Shown here: piece by piece, positions 63,936-64,000 of the stretch
How positions within the stretch are numbered: position 1 is the stretch's first letter
Layout: the number at the start of each line of letters is the position of its first letter
DNA from: Clavibacter sepedonicus
GTDB taxonomy: Bacteria; Actinomycetota; Actinomycetes; Actinomycetales; Microbacteriaceae
Length of the DNA: 64,000 nt
Direction of reading: 5' to 3'
NCBI RefSeq assembly: GCF_000069225.1
Contig: NC_010407.1
Location: 2,046,001-2,110,000, forward strand
Program-made: the position numbers and the translations under genes
Notes under the pieces: model-generated
The model's database searches: none
The model's input: only the letters and a program-made list of their open reading frames with translations
Told to the model about the DNA's origin: nothing

Positions 63936-64000
63936 GATCAGGACAGGTGGCCGGCCTTCTCCATCTGCCGCAGCTCGCGCTTCAGGTCGCCCAGCTCGTC
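63936..64000 (-). CDS. C-terminal end of an unidentified protein (partial)
   Basis: The minus strand reads [20 protein letters not shown] and then a stop; the rest is beyond the window. It is a charged helix, too short to name. Transcription would head toward uvrA, 79 bases away. Confidence 0.55.

Overview
The window is high-GC actinobacterial chromosome that looks like Clavibacter (Microbacteriaceae). The evidence is gene content and order (gap-pgk-tpiA beside secG-rbpA, whiA-rapZ-uvrC-uvrA, tkt-tal-pgi-zwf-opcA-pgl, sufBD-Rieske-sufC-sufT), many GTG starts with 4-bp overlaps, TAGACT-like -10 boxes, and IS481-family insertions of the kind abundant in Clavibacter michiganensis. The species is inferred; nothing in the window proves it. 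IS copies together with frameshifted genes would suit a decaying plant pathogen genome such as C. sepedonicus.

Region 1 (1-14011) is the accessory part. Two nearly identical IS481-type elements in the same orientation bracket about 12.6 kb; the first is cut by the window edge. Between them lie a threonine aldolase, a lower-GC island (about 1.5-4.65 kb) with an AbiF/Abi_2-type HEPN abortive-infection gene preceded by a small terminator-like RNA and a frameshifted trypsin-like protease, then core-looking ppc and an MFS exporter. A second low-GC patch (about 8.9-9.9 kb) carries a frameshifted gene of unknown function. After it come a uronate-dehydrogenase-like gene, a remnant of a sugar ABC permease, and a LuxR regulator / secreted peptide / small membrane protein cassette.

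Region 2 (14-36.9 kb) holds mostly housekeeping and metabolic genes: SF2 helicase, acyl-CoA dehydrogenase-like flavoprotein, VOC protein, SGNH hydrolase, D-Ala-D-Ala carboxypeptidase coupled to a TrmH methyltransferase, sirtuin plus histidine phosphatase, glycosyltransferase plus alpha/beta hydrolase, trehalose synthase, exonuclease, L31 type B, an ABC ATPase, divergent glgA/glgC with serB, an aminoglycoside-phosphotransferase-like protein, a FabG-like reductase, DUF3099-small protein-SURF1, and an ABC-F ATPase.

Region 3 (37-64 kb) is core metabolism: the SUF Fe-S assembly operon (without sufS/sufU), heme A/O synthesis (ctaA, ctaB), the pentose-phosphate cluster, secG-rbpA, the lower glycolysis operon gap-pgk-tpiA, sodA, whiA-rapZ and uvrC-uvrA. 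Together these genes link glycogen/trehalose storage, the oxidative pentose-phosphate path and glycolysis with cofactor assembly for aerobic respiration. I saw no tRNA, rRNA or CRISPR array, but tRNAs were not searched for by computation.
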